Counted from the stretch's first letter, positions 8,658 to 18,099 are shown. The stretch is DNA of 64,000 nucleotides from Tenacibaculum pelagium (GCF_014062345.1 NZ_JACGLS010000002.1:341739-405738); one strand, 5' to 3'. Made by a program: numbers and translations. Notes: generated by a model not told the origin, from the letters alone.

Positions 8658-9563
8658 ATGATTGCTTTTAAGAATTTAAAGAATAATGGCTTAATTGCCT
8701 TTCTATTGATATTAATACTTGCTATTGGCTATTTGTCATACCAAAACGCTGAAGACTACACCGAATTGAAAGATGTTTTTGAGATAGAAAAAAAAGAATT
8801 AGAATCTGAACTTAACACGCTTATAAAAGAATACGAGAAAGCTAGTTATAATAAAAATGAAACTTCTTTAAAACTTAGAGAAGAGCTTCAAAAAATAATT
8901 AAGCTTAGAGACACCATCCATAATTTAAAAGCTACAGATTATGGTCTTATACGTTTATACCGTAAGAGAATTGCTACTTTAGTTGAGGAAAACAAAAAAC
9001 TCTTTGCCCAGATAGACTCTCTACAAGTTATTAATAACGATCTGATAACAAAAAACGATAGTGTTACTGATGAATTAGCTCTGAAAGAAAGTCTTAACAC
9101 TAGATTAAAATATAGAAATCAATTTCTTTATCAAGAAAAAAGAGTTTTAAGTGATAAGATTGCTACTGCTGAAATTATTAAAATTTCATCGATTAAAGCA
9201 GAAGCAATGAAAAGAAAAAGTAGCGGAAGACATACTTCTACATCTAGATCTAAGAGAACAGATGCTTTCAAAACTGAATTCAATTTGTTAGAAAATAAAA
9301 TTATATCTCCAGGGGCAAAACCTATTTACATTCAAATTACTGATGAAAATAACGAAGTAATTTCTCCTTCAAAAAAAGTGACATTAAAAGATAAAAACAC
9401 CATTTTATGCAGCGATGTATTAATGGCTGATTATCACAACAAACAATTATCCGTTATTTCATTTATTAATGTAAATAGAGATAGTATAAAAAAAGGAACA
9501 TATAAAATTCATGTTTTTGTGGATGGAATATATAATGGTAACACTGAAATAAAACTTAGATAA
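8658..9563 (+). CDS. Coiled-coil membrane protein, first of a tandem pair
   Basis: A 301-residue protein with one N-terminal membrane helix (GLIAFLLILILAIGYLSY), a long predicted coiled coil (about residues 30-180), a Ser/Arg patch (SSGRHTSTSRSKRTDAF) and a beta-rich C-terminal domain ending NGNTEIKLR. The pattern predicts a rod anchored in the inner membrane with a globular end in the periplasm. I do not recognise a named family; flavobacterial relatives are sometimes labelled as chromosome-partitioning proteins, without support here. The next gene is a paralog with the same architecture. I start at the second codon (ATG at 8658) rather than the GTG at 8655. Confidence 0.8.
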   Translation: MIAFKNLKNNGLIAFLLILILAIGYLSYQNAEDYTELKDVFEIEKKELESELNTLIKEYEKASYNKNETSLKLREELQKIIKLRDTIHNLKATDYGLIRLYRKRIATLVEENKKLFAQIDSLQVINNDLITKNDSVTDELALKESLNTRLKYRNQFLYQEKRVLSDKIATAEIIKISSIKAEAMKRKSSGRHTSTSRSKRTDAFKTEFNLLENKIISPGAKPIYIQITDENNEVISPSKKVTLKDKNTILCSDVLMADYHNKQLSVISFINVNRDSIKKGTYKIHVFVDGIYNGNTEIKLR

Positions 9564-9609
9564 AAATGAAATAAAACAATTATTAACCCCCTAACTAAAC
9601 CCCCTATTT

Positions 9610-10509
9610 ATGACCCCTCAAAAAAGAAAAAGCGCACTAATTATTGTGCTTTTAATCCTATCATTATTTTTAACCCTTTACTCTTTTCAAAAATCTAGTC
9701 AGTATAGTACGCTTCAAAAAGTATTTCAAGATGAAAAAGCTGATTTAGAAAAAGAACTAGATGAAATAATTAAAGACTACACAGATGTAGTTGTAAGAAA
9801 AAAACGCATTTCTAAAAGACTACAAGTTGAACTAGGTAAAATGCAAAACTTACGTGACTCTATTAAAAATTTAAGAGTAGACAACTACAATTTAATTAGA
9901 AAATACAGAAAAAAAATTGCCAGTTTAGAGCGTGAGAATAAAAAATTATTTATCCGTGTTGATTCTTTAAATACAGCTAACGATCAATTAACACAAGACA
10001 ATCTTGTTGCTAATGAAATCTTAAAACAAAAAGAAACAATAAATGTAGCTCTAACTAAAAAGTTCAAAAAATTAGAAGTAAAGCAAAAAGATTTAGAAGC
10101 CAAAGTAGCTATTGGCGGAATCATTAAAACTTCTCCAGTAAAAGTAATTGCGATGAAAGAACGTAGTAGCGGTAAATTAACCTCAACTTCTCGATCTAGT
10201 AGAACAGATGCTTTCAAAGTAAATTTTGATTTACTTGAAAATCCAATAACCAATGCTGGAGACAAATCAGTTTATATTCAAATAATAGATGAAAACAAAA
10301 AAGTTGTTGCTCCAAAAGGTATTACCAATTTAAAAGACGGAGGTAAAATTCAATATACCGACTCTGTTGAAGTTAATTATAACAATGATAGACTTAGCTT
10401 AGTCTCTCTTGTTTTAGTTAATAGAGACGACATTAACAAAGGTAAATACACAATCAGTACTTTTATTGATGGGGTTTACACAGGTAACACTACCTTAAAA
10501 CTTAGATAA
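9610..10509 (+). CDS. Coiled-coil membrane protein, second of a tandem pair
   Basis: A 299-residue paralog of the preceding gene: one N-terminal membrane helix (ALIIVLLILSLFLTLYSF), a coiled coil with the shared pattern LRDSIKNLR...LIRKYRKKIASLERENKKLF, the patch SSGKLTSTSRSSRTDAF, and a beta-rich end YTGNTTLKLR. The two differ throughout the coiled coil but agree closely in the Ser/Arg patch and C-terminal domain, so the globular end is the constrained part. The 46-base spacing suggests one transcript, which ends at the terminator at 10531-10566. Partners and function are unknown; the pair may form a heteromer. Confidence 0.8.
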   Translation: MTPQKRKSALIIVLLILSLFLTLYSFQKSSQYSTLQKVFQDEKADLEKELDEIIKDYTDVVVRKKRISKRLQVELGKMQNLRDSIKNLRVDNYNLIRKYRKKIASLERENKKLFIRVDSLNTANDQLTQDNLVANEILKQKETINVALTKKFKKLEVKQKDLEAKVAIGGIIKTSPVKVIAMKERSSGKLTSTSRSSRTDAFKVNFDLLENPITNAGDKSVYIQIIDENKKVVAPKGITNLKDGGKIQYTDSVEVNYNNDRLSLVSLVLVNRDDINKGKYTISTFIDGVYTGNTTLKLR

Positions 10510-10530
10510 CAAATACACGTTTATCAATTT

Positions 10531-10566
10531 AAAAAGTGAAGAATTAAGTTAATTCTTCACTTTTTT
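10531..10566 (+). terminator. Rho-independent terminator after the coiled-coil pair
   Basis: A 16- to 17-bp perfect stem (AAAAGTGAAGAATTAA / TTAATTCTTCACTTTT) with a one-base centre runs straight into a T tract. It closes the transcript of the two coiled-coil genes. Confidence 0.85.
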
Positions 10567-10599
10567 CTTTTTGAATAGTAATAGTTTAAATGCTTATTT

Positions 10600-10607
10600 T
10601 ATTTTTG
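10600..10607 (+). promoter_or_regulatory. -7 element of glyQS, four bases before the ATG
   Basis: TATTTTTG matches TAnnTTTG exactly and ends four bases before the glyQS ATG at 10612, so the mRNA probably starts at or very near the start codon. Confidence 0.65.
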
Positions 10608-10611
10608 CATC

Positions 10612-12153
10612 ATGGCAAAACAAGAAGATCAATTTAAAAAAGTTTTATCACACGCAAAAGAGTATGGTTATGTATTTCAATCATCTGAAATTTATGACGG
10701 ATTAAGTGCGGTGTATGATTATGCTCAAAATGGAGTTGAGTTAAAGAAAAACATTAGAGATTACTGGTGGAAAGCAATGGTGCAAATGCACGAAAACATT
10801 GTGGGTATTGATGCATCTATTTTAATGCATCCAACCACTTGGAAAGCTTCTGGTCACGTAGATGCTTTTAACGATCCGTTAATCGATAATAAAGATTCTA
10901 AAAAAAGATATAGAGCTGATGTTTTAGTAGAAGATTATTGTGCTAAAATTGAAGGGAAAATAGATAAAGAAGTTAAAAAAGCTGCCAAACGTTTTGGTGA
11001 TGATTTTAATAAAGAAGAATTTCTTGCCACTAACGGAAGAGTTTTAGGATATCAAGAAAAGATCAATACTATTTTAGGTCGATTAGGTAAGTCGTTAGAA
11101 AATGAAGATTTAGCTGATGTAAAATTATTAATTGAAGAATTAGAAATTGCTGATCCATTAACTGGTTCTAAAAACTGGACAGATGTAAAGCAATTCAACT
11201 TAATGTTTGGTACAAAATTGGGTGCTTCTGCTGATACTGCAATGGATTTATATTTACGTCCAGAAACTGCACAAGGTATTTTTGTAAACTTCTTAAATGT
11301 GCAAAAAACTGGAAGAATGAAAATTCCTTTTGGTATCGCACAAACTGGTAAAGCTTTCCGTAATGAGATTGTTGCGCGTCAGTTTATTTTTAGGATGCGT
11401 GAATTTGAGCAAATGGAAATGCAATTTTTTGTAAAACCAGGAACTCAAAAAGAATGGTACGACAAATGGAAAGAAACACGTTTAAAGTGGCACTTATCAT
11501 TAGGAATGGGAGCAGATAACTATCGTTTCCATGACCATGAAAAATTAGCACATTATGCAGATGCTGCTGCTGATATAGAGTTTAAATTTCCATTCGGATT
11601 TAAAGAATTAGAAGGAATTCATTCTCGTACTGATTTCGATTTAAAGGCACACGAAGAGTTTTCTGGAAAGAAATTACAATATTTCGACCATGAAGAAAAC
11701 AAAAACTATACTCCTTATGTAGTTGAAACTTCAATTGGATTAGATAGAATGTTTTTAGCAGTCTTTTCTAAATCTTTACAAGAAGAAGAATTAGAAAATG
11801 GAACAACAAGAACAGTTTTAAAATTACCAGCAGTTTTAGCACCAGTAAAAGCAGCTATTTTACCATTAGTAAAAAAAGATGGATTACCAGAAATAGCTCG
11901 TGAAATAGTTGAGAATTTAAAATGGGACTTCAATGTGTCTTATGATGAAAAAGATGCTGTAGGGCGTCGTTATCGCCGTCAGGATGCAAACGGAACTCCT
12001 TTCTGTATCACTGTTGACCATGACACTAAAGAAAATAATACTGTTACAATTCGTCACAGAGATACTATGGAACAAAAACGTGTTCCAATTTCTGAATTAA
12101 GTGCTATTATTAAACAAGAAGTAGATGTACGATCATGGTTACTAAAAATGTAA
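10612..12153 (+). CDS. glyQS: Glycine--tRNA ligase (single-chain, alpha2 type)
   Basis: A 513-residue class II aminoacyl-tRNA synthetase that charges tRNA-Gly. It is the single-chain homodimeric form rather than the alpha2beta2 GlyQ/GlyS form. Visible motifs are LRPETAQGIFVNFLNVQ, the motif 2 region PFGIAQTGKAFRNEIVARQFIFRMREFEQME, the family motif PYVVETSIGLDRMFLAVF near motif 3, and a C-terminal anticodon-binding domain starting LPAVLAPVKAAILPL. The length is typical. Transcription is likely leaderless (see the -7 element), and a terminator follows at 12174-12205, so it appears monocistronic. Confidence 0.97.
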   Translation: MAKQEDQFKKVLSHAKEYGYVFQSSEIYDGLSAVYDYAQNGVELKKNIRDYWWKAMVQMHENIVGIDASILMHPTTWKASGHVDAFNDPLIDNKDSKKRYRADVLVEDYCAKIEGKIDKEVKKAAKRFGDDFNKEEFLATNGRVLGYQEKINTILGRLGKSLENEDLADVKLLIEELEIADPLTGSKNWTDVKQFNLMFGTKLGASADTAMDLYLRPETAQGIFVNFLNVQKTGRMKIPFGIAQTGKAFRNEIVARQFIFRMREFEQMEMQFFVKPGTQKEWYDKWKETRLKWHLSLGMGADNYRFHDHEKLAHYADAAADIEFKFPFGFKELEGIHSRTDFDLKAHEEFSGKKLQYFDHEENKNYTPYVVETSIGLDRMFLAVFSKSLQEEELENGTTRTVLKLPAVLAPVKAAILPLVKKDGLPEIAREIVENLKWDFNVSYDEKDAVGRRYRRQDANGTPFCITVDHDTKENNTVTIRHRDTMEQKRVPISELSAIIKQEVDVRSWLLKM

Positions 12154-12173
12154 TCACAAAATAATATTAAACC

Positions 12174-12205
12174 AAAACCTATCATTTAAATATGATAGGT
12201 TTTTT
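12174..12205 (+). terminator. Rho-independent terminator after glyQS
   Basis: A 12-bp stem (AAAACCTATCAT / ATGATAGGTTTT) closes a 6-base loop and ends in a T tract, 20 bases after the glyQS stop. Confidence 0.8.
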
Positions 12206-12228
12206 ATTTTTACACAAAACTCAGAGTA

Positions 12229-12456
12229 ATGAAAACACTTTTAAAAATATTATTCATCATCTTTTTATTTTGGATGATTATAGGAGCTTACTTATTAAAC
12301 ACAGAGCACCCGAAAGCACATATAGTAATGGGCTTAGGTGTTATGTATATGTCTTTTATACTAATGCCAATATTTATTTATCATCGCTATAAAGATGGCA
12401 AATACAAAAAGTATATAATCGACAATAGTAAAGACAAAAAAAAGGCTGAGAATTAA
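12229..12456 (+). CDS. Small two-helix membrane protein
   Basis: A 75-residue protein with two predicted membrane helices (about residues 4-23 and 32-51) and a Lys-rich tail (KYKKYIIDNSKDKKKAEN) that would lie in the cytoplasm. I recognise no family. It sits between two terminators and so is probably its own transcript, from a near-consensus box TATTTTTA about 16 bases upstream. Its stop codon lies in the centre of the palindromic terminator at 12439-12470. An overlapping open frame at 12192-12392 lacks this organised pattern and is discarded. Confidence 0.65.
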   Translation: MKTLLKILFIIFLFWMIIGAYLLNTEHPKAHIVMGLGVMYMSFILMPIFIYHRYKDGKYKKYIIDNSKDKKKAEN

Positions 12457-12470
12457 TTCTCAGCCTTTTT
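12439..12470. terminator. Perfect 32-bp palindromic bidirectional terminator
   Basis: Bases 12439-12454 and 12455-12470 are exact reverse complements (arm AAAAAGGCTGAGAATT). It has A and T tracts on both sides and lies between convergent genes, so it can stop transcription from either side. The upstream gene ends inside it. Confidence 0.85.
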
Positions 12471-12489
12471 ATTATATAATAACTACTCC

Positions 12490-14157
12490 TTATTGTAAAG
12501 CAGGAGAGTAATTTGTTGGATAGTTTTCAGCCTTCGCTAAACCATCTTTTGCAGTAGCAAAATTTGATCCGTAAGTTACATCAATAGCTTCTAACATTTT
12601 ATTAGCCATTAACGCATATCCTCTTGCTGTTAAGTGAATACCATCTAAACCAACTAATCCTCCAGTAATTAAACTAGTATTCATATTTTGGTTATCAAAT
12701 TCTAAACCTGTTGTAGAAGCTTGCTGTAAAATAGCTTTAAAATCAACAAATGCATATCCATTTGCATCAGCTAAAGCTTTTAACTTTCCATTATATGAAT
12801 CTACTGCTGTTTTAATTTCTTCTTGCTCTTGTGGTGTTAACACCCATTTATCAGCTAATGGTAGTGTTACTCCCTGTGCAGAAAATTGACCTGCTAAAGT
12901 AGCTGGTAACAAACCTCCACTTTGAGCAATTAAACTACCTGCATGTGTCATATCTACTTCTCCTATTTCACTAAGACTTGTTAATACAAATAGATCATTT
13001 TCAGTAGCAGATCTTGCAAATCCATATTGTTCTCCTAATAATTGTGCTACTAAAGGAGCAGCTGCTGCAGGTAAACCTAAAGATTGTACAAAAGGAACAA
13101 AAGTAGGACTGGCACTTAAAGTTGTAGTAATTGCTGCTCTTAAATCTGTTGCATCTTCGTCAAAAATAACAATAGGGTTCCCTTTAGTTGCATCAAACAT
13201 AATTGCTCTTTCTGGCTCACCAGCTCCGGCATATATTTGATTAATAGCTCCGTAAACAGTATTTAATAAAGGTACTTGACTAGCTAAAGCTGCATTCGTC
13301 GTTGGATCTAAAGCATCATGAGGTACCGTAGTAAAGTGTGGTAAACTTGTAATGTATGGTAAATTTGCTACAACTCCTTTTGCTCCAGTACGCAATAACC
13401 CTTCCTTAACTAAATTTAATGCAAAATCAAATGTTGCATCTGGTGTGATTGGATTTGAACCATCTCCTCCTGAAGTTGCATATCCTAACACATCATTTCC
13501 TCCAAATTCTGATAAAGTAAAAAATGTAGGTGCTTCATTTTCAAACGCAGCCATTAAAGAAGTGTCTGAATTACCTAGTACTCTAATAGCGTATGGGTTA
13601 GCAGCCGCAGGAAAATTAGTTAAATTACCATAACCTGGCGCAATAAAATGCGTACTCTTAGCACCTGGAACACCTAAGTTTTTAAAAGGTCCTGTAGGAT
13701 TGTTTAAAGCAAAATCTGTAGTAGACATTGCTAAAGGGTTTAATTCATTTAAAGGTGCTGGTAATTTACCATCGAAAACTAATCTTTCAGTAAATATTCT
13801 ACTCTCAGGATCTAACGGGTTTGTTAACACCGGGTTACCAAATAAAATTAAACCTCCATAGTTATCATTCATTAATGGCTGTGTAAAAGTACCACCACCT
13901 ACCATTGCAAATTTCTTTGCCATAGTATTAGGAAATGAATTTTCTTGTCCTGCAATAAACAATGCATTATCAGTAAAACCAGCAGTAAATGAGGCTCCTA
14001 GTGCAACATAATTAGAAAAATCTGCACTACCAGCATCCAATTGAATATTATTAATAGGTGTATCGTCTGTAATTGGTGGGTAAACATCGTCGGTATCACA
14101 GGCAACAAAACCTAAAAATAACGCAGATAGAAATGTATATTTAAATGTATTTTTCAT
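12490..14157 (-). CDS. SGNH/GDSL-type lipase-like lipoprotein
   Basis: A 555-residue outer-membrane lipoprotein, with a leader ending in GFVAC (C20), and a SGNH hydrolase domain. Block I is VALGASFTAGF (nucleophile S56), block III is SEFGGNDVLGY, and block V is DGIHLTARGYALM, which supplies the catalytic Asp and His. These enzymes hydrolyse ester bonds in lipids or acetylated sugars. It lies 11 bases downstream of the TonB receptor gene, so the two are probably one operon in which the lipoprotein releases or captures a substrate, perhaps fatty acids or lipids, that the receptor imports. The substrate is inference. Confidence 0.9.
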   Translation of the reverse strand: MKNTFKYTFLSALFLGFVACDTDDVYPPITDDTPINNIQLDAGSADFSNYVALGASFTAGFTDNALFIAGQENSFPNTMAKKFAMVGGGTFTQPLMNDNYGGLILFGNPVLTNPLDPESRIFTERLVFDGKLPAPLNELNPLAMSTTDFALNNPTGPFKNLGVPGAKSTHFIAPGYGNLTNFPAAANPYAIRVLGNSDTSLMAAFENEAPTFFTLSEFGGNDVLGYATSGGDGSNPITPDATFDFALNLVKEGLLRTGAKGVVANLPYITSLPHFTTVPHDALDPTTNAALASQVPLLNTVYGAINQIYAGAGEPERAIMFDATKGNPIVIFDEDATDLRAAITTTLSASPTFVPFVQSLGLPAAAAPLVAQLLGEQYGFARSATENDLFVLTSLSEIGEVDMTHAGSLIAQSGGLLPATLAGQFSAQGVTLPLADKWVLTPQEQEEIKTAVDSYNGKLKALADANGYAFVDFKAILQQASTTGLEFDNQNMNTSLITGGLVGLDGIHLTARGYALMANKMLEAIDVTYGSNFATAKDGLAKAENYPTNYSPALQ

Positions 14158-14168
14158 TTTTATTTTTT

Positions 14169-16916
14169 TTAGTTATTGATTGTCCATGATAAGTAATACT
14201 GTGAACCAACTGCACCAACACCTGGAGCACTTAAATATTCTTGTCCTGTTAAATTAGATCCTCCTAATTTAAATACTGATTTGATTGATGGCACTGAGTA
14301 ATTGATTTGAGCATCAAGTACAGTTCTTTCATCAACATTTCCTTCTAAGAATGTAGACTCCCAATAAAATTCTGTTTGCCAACGAGCACTTACATTGAAA
14401 CCAAAGTTTTCAAATACATTTGGATGTCCAAATTGTGCTTTAACCTTATGTTCTGGAGTATTGAATCCAGCTTCAAAATCTGGATCAGATGCTTGATCAA
14501 AATCAAACTTAGACCAAGTATAACTTAAACCTACATTATAACCATTAAATATTTTAGTATTTAACCCTAAACCAACACCGTAAGAATTTACATCTGCAGC
14601 TGAATTAGTTTTTACACTAAACGTAGATGCTCTAGTATTTAAAGCAGTTAATAATGCTGCACCTGTTAATGCATCGTCAGCGACATTGTTTAATACTGCT
14701 ATATCTTTAGTTGCAATAAAATTGCTATACATATTGTAATATGTACTAAAATCAACAGATATTTTATTTTTTCCTAATGGTAATGCTGCACGATAACCAA
14801 CTTCAAAAGCAGTTACTTTTTCTGGCTCTACAAAATTAGTAGTAACTTTTACAGGCGCACCAGCATCTATTGAACTAGCAGAATATCCTCTTTCAAAAGC
14901 ATCTCGACCTGTTAAAGTAAATCCTCCATCTACACCAACTGAAAATCTATCTAAGTTTTCTGGAGCAGTACCTAAAAGGAAACTTGCACCAGTTGCTAAA
15001 CCAATATATTGATCTTGCGTAGTTGGATTACGGAAACCTGTCTGAAAAGAAGCTCTGAAGTTATGATTTTTAGCTTCTCCTGCAGCATATGCTAAAGAAA
15101 CTCTTGGTGAGAAGTTACCATCAAAGTTTTGAGACTTATCATAACGAACAGACCCAGTAAACTTTAAGCGATCGTCCATCATTTTCTTTTGAATTTGAGT
15201 ATATAACCCATATTCTCCAAAATTAATTGGCCCATCAGCATCTGTATAAATAGTTCCAGAAGAGTTTAGGTTATATTCTCTATAAGAACCTCCTACTTGT
15301 ACTTCTGCCCAATCGATATAATCACGTAAATTTAAATTAGCATCTGCATGATAATAATTAGTATTATCTTTAAGTTGAGCACCAGTAACTACATCTGGAT
15401 CAGAAATTACTTCATTAAATAATTGAGTAAATTGAGCTGAACCTGGAACTGGCATTCCTTGATTAGCAACATTTCTTGCCGCTGCATGAATTTGAGCCTC
15501 AGTCATTCCATTAGCTGCACCAGATAAAACCATACCTGCGTACGTGTTAATATATTGTCCGTACCAATCAGTATTCGATTTCCACTTGTTATTTATATTA
15601 ATAGCTGCAAAACGAGTATCATAAGAATCTCCGGCATCTTCACCTGCATAATATCCTCTTACAAAAAAGTTTTTCCCTCTAACTTCTAATTTATGTTGCT
15701 CCATAAAGAAGTTCTTTAAACTATATCTGTTTAAACCTTGATATAAAGTATTACCAGAACCAAATTTTGAATTCCAGATAATTTCAACACGATCATTTCC
15801 TAAAGGACGGTAATGTAAAGCCCCATTAAACTTTACACTTCTAGCTTCATAATCTATTAAATCTCTTTCATGGTATCCTGTTCTACTTACAGAAACATTA
15901 GGTACAACTCCTAAACCTCCCGAAGCCTGGTGAATATTTGTAGTTACCTCATCTCCATAAACATTAGCTCCATCATAATTTATATCAGTATTTCTATCTC
16001 CTGATTTGTAAGTACCTCCAATACCTGTAGTATTTCTAGTATCAGTAGCGTGCCATTCTTCACCTTTTAAATAAGATAAACTAACCTTAGCTGCAAACTT
16101 ATCATCAAAAGCATGTGCCATTCTAATCGTAGCATCGTAGAAATTATTATCTCCAGCTGCTTCTTGACTTGTGATACCTCCTTTTAAACCAACACTAATT
16201 CCTTGATCATCAAATGGACTCTTACTACGCATAATCATAATACCATTAAATGCATTTGCTCCATATAAAGCCGATGCAGCACCTGGTAAAATTTCAACAC
16301 TCTTCACGTCAACTTCAGACATACCTAATAAGTTACCAACAGCAAAGTTTAATGCTGGTGATGCGTTATCCATACCATCTACTAGTTGCACAAAACGCTC
16401 ATTACCAAAAGTTGCAAAACCACGAGTGTTAACTGTTTTAAAAGTTAAACCTCCTGAGTTAATATCAACTCCTTTTAAGTTTTCTAAACCTTCGTAATAT
16501 GATGCAGAAGCAGTGCTTTTAATAGCTCTTGAATCAAAACGTTCGATTGTTACAGGAGATTCCATAACACGTTCTGGAGTTCTAGATGCAGAAATTACTA
16601 CTTCGTCTAAAGAAGTTGCATTCTCTGTTAAAGCAACCTCAATTACTTGATTGTTTTTTGTGATTTCAACATTTTTTGATTGGTACCCTAAAGAAGATAC
16701 TTCAATTGTAAAAGGAGGTGTATCGTTTACAGTCATTGTAAACTTCCCATCAAAATCAGTTGAAGTACCAACTGCCTTTCTTAAAACTTTAATGTTTGCT
16801 CCTGGTAGTGGACCTCCAAGAGATGCGTCATTGACCGTACCGGAAATGGTAGTCTGAGCAACCATTGCAGCAGTACCAAACAGTACAAATGCAACAAGTA
16901 ATAGTTTTTTCATCAT
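14169..16916 (-). CDS. TonB-dependent outer-membrane receptor
   Basis: A 915-residue receptor: a signal peptide ending near MVAQ, a carboxypeptidase-like regulatory domain (TISGTVNDASLGGPLPGANI...DFDGKFTMTV, about residues 22-110), a plug (LDEVVISASRTPERVMESPVTIERF to NGIMIMRSKSPF) and a beta-barrel ending in YYLSWTINN. It imports a substrate across the outer membrane using energy from TonB-ExbBD. No SusD-like gene follows; a SGNH lipoprotein does. That makes a lipid or ester substrate more likely than a glycan, but this is inference. It is divergent from ribF, and a TATTTTG-like box lies about 31-37 bases upstream. Confidence 0.93.
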   Translation of the reverse strand: MMKKLLLVAFVLFGTAAMVAQTTISGTVNDASLGGPLPGANIKVLRKAVGTSTDFDGKFTMTVNDTPPFTIEVSSLGYQSKNVEITKNNQVIEVALTENATSLDEVVISASRTPERVMESPVTIERFDSRAIKSTASASYYEGLENLKGVDINSGGLTFKTVNTRGFATFGNERFVQLVDGMDNASPALNFAVGNLLGMSEVDVKSVEILPGAASALYGANAFNGIMIMRSKSPFDDQGISVGLKGGITSQEAAGDNNFYDATIRMAHAFDDKFAAKVSLSYLKGEEWHATDTRNTTGIGGTYKSGDRNTDINYDGANVYGDEVTTNIHQASGGLGVVPNVSVSRTGYHERDLIDYEARSVKFNGALHYRPLGNDRVEIIWNSKFGSGNTLYQGLNRYSLKNFFMEQHKLEVRGKNFFVRGYYAGEDAGDSYDTRFAAININNKWKSNTDWYGQYINTYAGMVLSGAANGMTEAQIHAAARNVANQGMPVPGSAQFTQLFNEVISDPDVVTGAQLKDNTNYYHADANLNLRDYIDWAEVQVGGSYREYNLNSSGTIYTDADGPINFGEYGLYTQIQKKMMDDRLKFTGSVRYDKSQNFDGNFSPRVSLAYAAGEAKNHNFRASFQTGFRNPTTQDQYIGLATGASFLLGTAPENLDRFSVGVDGGFTLTGRDAFERGYSASSIDAGAPVKVTTNFVEPEKVTAFEVGYRAALPLGKNKISVDFSTYYNMYSNFIATKDIAVLNNVADDALTGAALLTALNTRASTFSVKTNSAADVNSYGVGLGLNTKIFNGYNVGLSYTWSKFDFDQASDPDFEAGFNTPEHKVKAQFGHPNVFENFGFNVSARWQTEFYWESTFLEGNVDERTVLDAQINYSVPSIKSVFKLGGSNLTGQEYLSAPGVGAVGSQYYLSWTINN

Positions 16917-17079
16917 AATTATAAAATTTGTTAACTATTGCGCAAAATACGATTTTTTTTTATTTGTAAAAATTTATGCTCTATTTTATCACTATAGCAT
17001 TTTCAAAGGCTTCCTTTTATCAAAATATCATTTTTATAACTTTATTTAACGAACTGCATACTACATATTTTACAAATTG

Positions 17080-17087
17080 TATTTTTG
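17080..17087 (+). promoter_or_regulatory. -7 promoter element of ribF
   Basis: TATTTTTG matches TAnnTTTG exactly. It lies inside the longest open frame but 20 bases before the TTG at 17108, which supports that TTG as the true start. Confidence 0.6.
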
Positions 17088-17107
17088 TAGAAATTTTTAT
17101 TATTAGT

Positions 17108-18037
17108 TTGGAAATAACCCACTCAATTTTTGATTTTAACCCCTCTCAAAAAACAATAGTTACTATTGGTACTTTTGACGGTGTTCATGTTGGGCATCAA
17201 CAAATTATTAAAGAATTAGTAGAGGAAGCAAAATCATCTAATAAAAAATCGGTTTTACTTACTTTTTTTCCACACCCAAGAATGGTGTTGCAAAAAGATG
17301 CTTCAATAAAGTTAATAAACACTATTGATGAACGTGCTAAACATTTAGAAAAATTAGGATTAGACTATCTAATTATTCATCCGTTTAGTAAAGAATTCTC
17401 AAGACTTACTGCATTAGATTTTGTGCGTGATGTTTTAGTAAATCAACTCGATACTTCTAAATTAATTATTGGTTACGATCATCATTTTGGCAAGAATAGA
17501 GAAGGTAATATTGAGCAACTAACCGAGTATTCTCATATGTATGATTTTACTGTTGAAGAAATTCCTGCTCAAGATATTGATGAAGTTTCTGTAAGTTCAA
17601 CTAAAATTAGAAGAGCTCTTATGGGAGGCGAACTAAAAACTGCTAACAAATATTTAGGCTACAATTTTTCTTTGACTGGAAAGGTGGTTAACGGGAAGCA
17701 ATTGGGTGGTAAAATAGGTTTTCCTACAGCAAATATTGATGTTTCTGAAGAATATAAGTTGATCCCAAAAACGGGAGTTTATGTTGTGAAGTCAGTAATT
17801 GACGAAAATACTGTTTTTGGAATGATGAACATTGGTAATAGACCAACCGTTGATGGCGATCATCAAACTATTGAGGTACATTTTTTCAATTTCAATAGAG
17901 ATTTATATAACAAAGAACTTACTATTGAACTACTCTATTTTTTAAGAGACGAACAAAAGTTCGATTCTATAAATGATTTAACTAATCAACTACATAAAGA
18001 CAAAGAATCATCTTTAAACTACCTTAAAAACAATTAA
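17108..18037 (+). CDS. ribF: Bifunctional riboflavin kinase/FAD synthetase
   Basis: A 309-residue enzyme that turns riboflavin into FMN and then FAD. The N-terminal nucleotidyltransferase has GTFDGVHVGH (residues 21-30) and VSSTKIRRAL; the C-terminal riboflavin kinase starts near GKVVNGKQLGGKIGFPTANI and includes the MNIGNRPTV segment. The longest open frame begins at 16976 and would add 44 residues containing the -7 box. I therefore choose the TTG at 17108, which gives MEITHSIFDF and the family's usual length. The stop codon is 62 bases before serS, which has its own promoter. Confidence 0.93.
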   Translation: MEITHSIFDFNPSQKTIVTIGTFDGVHVGHQQIIKELVEEAKSSNKKSVLLTFFPHPRMVLQKDASIKLINTIDERAKHLEKLGLDYLIIHPFSKEFSRLTALDFVRDVLVNQLDTSKLIIGYDHHFGKNREGNIEQLTEYSHMYDFTVEEIPAQDIDEVSVSSTKIRRALMGGELKTANKYLGYNFSLTGKVVNGKQLGGKIGFPTANIDVSEEYKLIPKTGVYVVKSVIDENTVFGMMNIGNRPTVDGDHQTIEVHFFNFNRDLYNKELTIELLYFLRDEQKFDSINDLTNQLHKDKESSLNYLKNN

Positions 18038-18046
18038 AGGTCTTCG

Positions 18047-18077
18047 TTGCTAAAGTCTACTGCTTCTTATATCTTTG
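18047..18077 (+). promoter_or_regulatory. Promoter of serS
   Basis: TTG (18047-18049), a 20-base gap and TATCTTTG (18070-18077) form a full Bacteroidetes-type promoter. It ends 22 bases before the ATG. Confidence 0.7.
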
Positions 18078-18099
18078 CGGTTCTTAAAAATTTAAAAAG

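Noticed and set aside
12192..12392. Open frame overlapping the small membrane protein
   Set aside because: It starts inside the glyQS terminator and shows no organised pattern; the frame at 12229-12456 has two clear membrane helices.
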